The translations under genes and the position numbers were made by a program. Shown in pieces: positions 59,800-64,000 of a stretch of 64,000 bases of DNA. The notes under the pieces are model-generated. The model was not told the origin of the DNA. It saw nothing but the letters and a program-made list of their open reading frames with translations, and searched no databases. This DNA comes from Girardinichthys multiradiatus (lineage: Eukaryota; Chordata; Actinopteri; Cyprinodontiformes; Goodeidae). Each line of letters begins with the position of its first letter. Within the stretch, counting starts at the first letter, position 1. The stretch covers positions 15,819,462 to 15,883,461 of the forward strand of contig NC_061818.1 in NCBI RefSeq assembly GCF_021462225.1, read 5' to 3'.

Positions 59800-61477
59800 A
59801 AAGAGTTCAGCATAAGTACCCGTATTGTGTATTTTATACGATTCGGATACATTTAGCGCATTGGTTTTGTTTTATACGAAATAAAATAAAATAAACGACA
59901 CGAAGGTGGCCGAAAAAATTAGAAATGGAGGGGACAGAAAACAACCAAAAAGATTTAAGATAAAGAAAAGCAAATAAATAAATGAATAAACGGATAACAC
60001 AAACACAACAGGACAAATACAAAACCAGGCAGATCAAGCCAGGACAAAAACGTTTAACCAAAGAAATGTGTTGTTAAACATATTTAGTTTAAAACATACA
60101 TTTAGTTTCTGGCACTTTATAATGATGGAAATATTAACTGATAATAATAGGAAAAGGTTTTATTATAAATATTTTTCCTGTTTTTTCTGTTGTTCATCTG
60201 CACAAAAAATATAAAACTGAGAAAATAAGCATCATAAATAGGCTAGTGATACCTCATTAACAAACACTTTTCAATTTCATCACGGAGGAAACTGCAACAG
60301 AGGAAGTAATCTCATAGAAAGTGTATAAATGGTGCAAAATCCGTGTTTGAATTTTACAAGAAATAAACTGCATGGTATTAATAAACCATCTTAGAAATAA
60401 TAATTAATTTAGATATCTGTAAGAACAAGTCCATGTCTATGTCTACTTTATACTGTGATGCAGTTACACACGGGAGAGAAAATGTCTCATTCAAATAAGT
60501 TGCAAATATTTCTTTTGTTTTATTGGAAGCATGAAAAAATAATCCGACAACAGGAAAACTGATTAGGGCTCACAAAGCAGGAAAGGAATCATTGGTATTT
60601 TTAAAGCAAAATGTCAAAACATGAAAACACCTTTGTTGAATATTTAATGTGTCCACTAGATGGCAGCAGAAGAGATCAGGTCCTCATGTTAAACTAGAGC
60701 AAAAAATAAAAATTAAATAAATAAATGACGTCCAGTGCTACAATAAATGAGACATACTTACAGAATGAATATTTTTACAATTACATTCACACTTCATTCA
60801 AGGCTTTGAAGATACATTTGATCTATAATAATCAGTGTTTTTAATTGATAATTGATTTTATGATTTCTGTTTAGTTCATTTGCCCTTATGGTAATCTCTT
60901 TACAACAACAAAAATATCAACAACAACAATAATAATAATAATAATAATAATAAAACATTTAAGGCCTAGAAACCTGGTGAAAAAGCCACCTTTGAAAGCC
61001 AAGAAAAAACATATATGAAAATTAATAAGATTATTATGGTAACCTTTTGGCAAAACAATTAGTGAGGCATGTATTTGTAACAAATATATGTTATGTGGAC
61101 CATAAATATAAAGTACAATGTTTTTACTTTATCATTGTTGGTCTATGTTTGTAAAAATACATATACACGATTATGTTAAATGCTTTCCTGAACTGCAGGG
61201 CAACAAAAGAGAACTTATAAACGTAAAATTTTACAGAATATCCACAGGAATCAAACGTTTTTCATTAAGACTGTGTTTTCACAATAAAAATCATATAAGT
61301 GTTTGCAGTTGCATTCATTGAGTAATTATGTACCTCCATCCAATCAGTTCACATTCTGCAAATACAACTTCAGCAGATAACAAGTCTTCACAGAGGACAT
61401 ATTGTCATACTGCCCAGATACTAAAACATCTTGCTTATTATAGTAAAAGAGGACATTACAGATGTATAGAACTTTAT
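59800..61477. other. Gene-poor AT-rich spacer
   Basis: No gene recognised. It contains an (AAT)n microsatellite at about 60928-60952. Confidence 0.5.
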
Positions 61478-62050
61478 TTACACCCCTGGTATAGATGTGT
61501 AAAAAGTCTTAAAATAAATTTTATTTTATTGCAACAGCATAATTCCATACTAGGGTTATATAACACATTACAAGGCTGGAGCATATGTGGAGAGGGATAC
61601 TTGATCATTCCTCTTTGCACAACTCTGTAGATTGTCCAGAGTTCTCTGCCCTCTCTTATGCTTTCTTCCCTTAGGCACAGCCCACAGGTTTTCTACCGGA
61701 TTTATTCTGGGGATTAGGATGAACAAAGAGGAAGACAGATTTTCTGTCTAATGAATCATTTCTGTGTAGATTTGACAACATGTACGGATTATTATCCTGC
61801 TTAAACACCCAGTGACCACCCATTTTCTTTTCAGAATGGCATTCAGAGAGTTCATGATGCCAAGCACTCTAATAAGATTCATAGATCTTTTGGAAGAGAA
61901 ACTGGCCCAGAGCATCATAGATACTCCACCATACCTAACAATGGCCATAAATTGCTTTGTCCTTTGTATCAAACCAAACCAACGTGTAGTGTTTGTTGTT
62001 TCACAGTGTGAAACAAAGTACTTACTTAATTTTAGTTCATGACAAGTTAC
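61478..62050 (-). mobile_element. Tc1-like relic
   Basis: The minus-strand frame 61972-61748 reads YGGVSMMLWASFSSKRSMNL, then GIMNSLNAIL, the catalytic-core motif of another Tc1 group. The left end near 61480 (ACACCCCTGGTATAGATGTG) looks like a terminus. It is broken. Confidence 0.6.
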
Positions 62051-62273
62051 CTAAGCAGTTTGTACAGAATATGGAAAAATTATAGTTATTATTATTATGA
62101 TTATATATCTTTTTATACAATAGGTTTGATGATTCATGTAGTAATGCACCCTGCTACATACTTTCTTCCTGTGTATTTTTTGTGGTTTATGCAAAAATCA
62201 TAATACCTAAAAACAGGATATTGGGATTTACAAGATTTATTCAGCATATAATGCAACCTAAGATAAGAGATTA

Positions 62274-63883
62274 CAGGTCCTTCTCAAAATATTAGCATAT
62301 TGTGATAAAGTTCATTATTTTCCATAATGTCATGATGAAAATTTAACATTCATATATTTTAGATTCATTGCACACTAACTGAAATATTTCAGGTCTTTTA
62401 TTGTCTTAATATGGATGATTTTGGCATACAGCTCATGAAAACCCAAAATTCCTATCTCACAAAATTAGCATATTTCATCCGACCAATAAAAGAAAAGTGT
62501 TTTTAATACAAAAAACGTCAACCTTCAAATAATCATGTACAGTTATGCACTCAATACTTGGTCGGGAATCCTTTTGCAGAAATGACTGCTTCAATGCGGC
62601 GTGGCATGGAGGCAATCAGCCTGTGGCACTGCTGAGGTCTTATGGAGGCCCAGGATGCTTCGATAGCGGCCTTTAGCTCATCCAGAGTGTTGGGTCTTGA
62701 GTCTCTCAACGTTCTCTTCACAATATCCCACAGATTCTCTATGGGGTTCAGGTCAGGAGAGTTGGCAGGCCAATTGAGCACAGTGATACCATGGTCAGTA
62801 AACCATTTACCAGTGGTTTTAGCACTGTGAGCAGGTGCCAGGTCGTGCTGAAAAATGAAATCTTCATCTCCATAAAGCTTTTCAGCAGATGGAAGCATGA
62901 AGTGCTCCAAAATCTCCTGATAGATAGCTGCATTGACCCTGCCCTTGATAAAACACAGTGGACCAACACCAGCAGCTGACACGGCACCCCAGACCATCAC
63001 TGACTGTGGGTACTTGACACTGGACTTCTGGCATTTTGGCATTTCCTTCTCCCCAGTCTTCCTCCAGACTCTGGCACCTTGATTTCCGAATGAAATGCAG
63101 AATTTGCTTTCATCCGAAAAAGGTACTTTGGACCACTGAGCAACAGTCCAGTGCTGCTTCTCTGTAGCCCAGGTCAGGCGCTTCTGCCGCTGTTTCTGGT
63201 TCATAAGTGTCTTGACCTGGGGAATGCGGCACCTGTAGCCCATTTCCTGCACACGCCTGTGCACGGTGGCTCTGGATGTTTCTACTCCAGACTCAGTCCA
63301 CTGCTTCCGCAGGTCCCCCAAGGTCTGGAATCGGCCCTTCTCCACAATCTTCCTCAGGGTCCGGTCACCTCTTCTCGTTGTGCAGCGTTTTCTGCCACAC
63401 GTTTTCCTTCCCACAGACTTCCCACTGAGGTGCCTTGATACAGCACTCTGGGAACAGCCTATTCGTTCAGAAATGTCTTTCTGTGTCTTACCCTCTTGCT
63501 TGAGGGTGTCAATAGTGGCCTTCTGGACAGCAGTCAGGTCGGCAGTCTTACCCATGATTGGGGTTTTGAGTGATGAACCAGGCTGGGAGTTTTAAAGGCC
63601 TCAGGAATCTTTTGCAGGTGTTTAGAGTTAACTCGTTGATTCAGATGATTAGGTTCATAGCTCGTTTAGAGACCCTTTTAATGATATGCTAATTTTGTGA
63701 GATAGGAATTTTGGGTTTTCATGAGCTGTTTGCCAAAATCATCCGTATTAAGACAATAAAAGACCTGAAATATTTCCGTTAGTGTGCAATGAATCTAAAA
63801 TATTTGAATGTTAAATTTTCATCATTACATTATGGAAAATAATGAACTTTATCACAATATGCTAATATTTTGAGAAGGACCTG
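62274..63883 (-). mobile_element. Tc1-like transposon, family A copy 7, intact
   Basis: 1610 bp, the same length as copy 3, with TA at 62272-62273 and 63884-63885 and long terminal inverted repeats. It encodes a complete transposase. Confidence 0.96.
62551..63555 (-). CDS. Tc1 transposase, family A copy 7, intact (334 aa)
   Basis: Uninterrupted 334-aa frame with the same domain order as copy 3. The catalytic motifs [17 protein letters not shown] and [10 protein letters not shown] are all present (DD34E). Private changes against the other copies are KTCG, VKTLMN, KVPFSD, FCISFG and NAAIYQE. The KVPFSD change is three residues before the first catalytic Asp. It is in open intergenic DNA, away from genes. 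Confidence 0.95.
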   Translation of the reverse strand: MGKTADLTAVQKATIDTLKQEGKTQKDISERIGCSQSAVSRHLSGKSVGRKTCGRKRCTTRRGDRTLRKIVEKGRFQTLGDLRKQWTESGVETSRATVHRRVQEMGYRCRIPQVKTLMNQKQRQKRLTWATEKQHWTVAQWSKVPFSDESKFCISFGNQGARVWRKTGEKEMPKCQKSSVKYPQSVMVWGAVSAAGVGPLCFIKGRVNAAIYQEILEHFMLPSAEKLYGDEDFIFQHDLAPAHSAKTTGKWFTDHGITVLNWPANSPDLNPIENLWDIVKRTLRDSRPNTLDELKAAIEASWASIRPQQCHRLIASMPRRIEAVISAKGFPTKY

Positions 63884-63885
63884 TA

Positions 63886-64000
63886 TGTTGTTCTCTGTTC
63901 TGTATAACCTTCATTGCTTGAACCCCTACTCCCTTGAAAAGTAGCACGTCAGATCATAAATATTTTTTGAACGGCCTGAAGGGTTTACTACGTTGGTGTC
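63886..64000. other. Right end of the window
   Basis: Short non-coding flank after Tc1 copy 7; nothing recognised. Confidence 0.5.

Noticed and set aside
8636..63883. Regularly recurring repeats resembling a CRISPR-like or satellite array
   Set aside because: The repeats are terminal inverted repeats of dispersed Tc1 copies, far apart and with TA flanks; the window is from a vertebrate nuclear genome.

Overview
The window is a piece of a teleost fish nuclear chromosome. It shows spliced vertebrate genes with GT-AG introns, AT-rich introns and intergenic DNA, and a heavy, nested load of fish-type transposons (Tc1-like elements, an RTE-like LINE, SINEs, hAT MITEs and an endogenous retrovirus). 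The species cannot be fixed from the sequence; a percomorph fish is my guess.

Layout. (1) 338-5033, plus strand: pdap1, six coding exons. (2) 6.9-22.7 kb, plus strand: a complete cytosolic serine hydroxymethyltransferase gene (shmt1, 11 coding exons, 482 aa), swollen by at least six transposons. (3) 23-39.4 kb: a transposon-rich spacer. It includes a degraded gammaretrovirus-like provirus on the minus strand (3' LTR, polypurine tract, env and pol pieces). That provirus was later split by an RTE-like LINE (inside env), a Tc1 element (inside pol) and a probable solo LTR. (4) 39.4-46.5 kb, plus strand: a second shmt1 copy with the same 11-exon structure and an open 482-codon frame, but with changed residues in a normally invariant active-site loop. 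(5) 47.5-50.5 kb: a SINE, a Tc1 element and a solo LTR. (6) 52.4-57.5 kb, plus strand: cpsf4, eight coding exons, 265 aa. (7) 57.6-59.7 kb, minus strand: atp5mf (ATP synthase subunit f, 89 aa), tail-to-tail with cpsf4. (8) 59.8-64 kb: gene-poor DNA ending with a Tc1 element that carries an intact transposase.

Functions: Pdap1 is a small acid-stable phosphoprotein, Shmt1 makes one-carbon units, Cpsf4 acts in mRNA 3' processing, and Atp5mf belongs to the mitochondrial ATP synthase. They form no operon-like system. PDAP1, CPSF4 and ATP5MF are also neighbours in mammals (human 7q22), so the frame looks like old synteny; the shmt1 pair is not part of that mammalian block.

The strongest leads are the diverged but open second shmt1 gene, the seven-copy Tc1 family with two intact transposases, a possible alternative last exon of pdap1, and a set of nested insertions with clear target-site duplications that order events in time.
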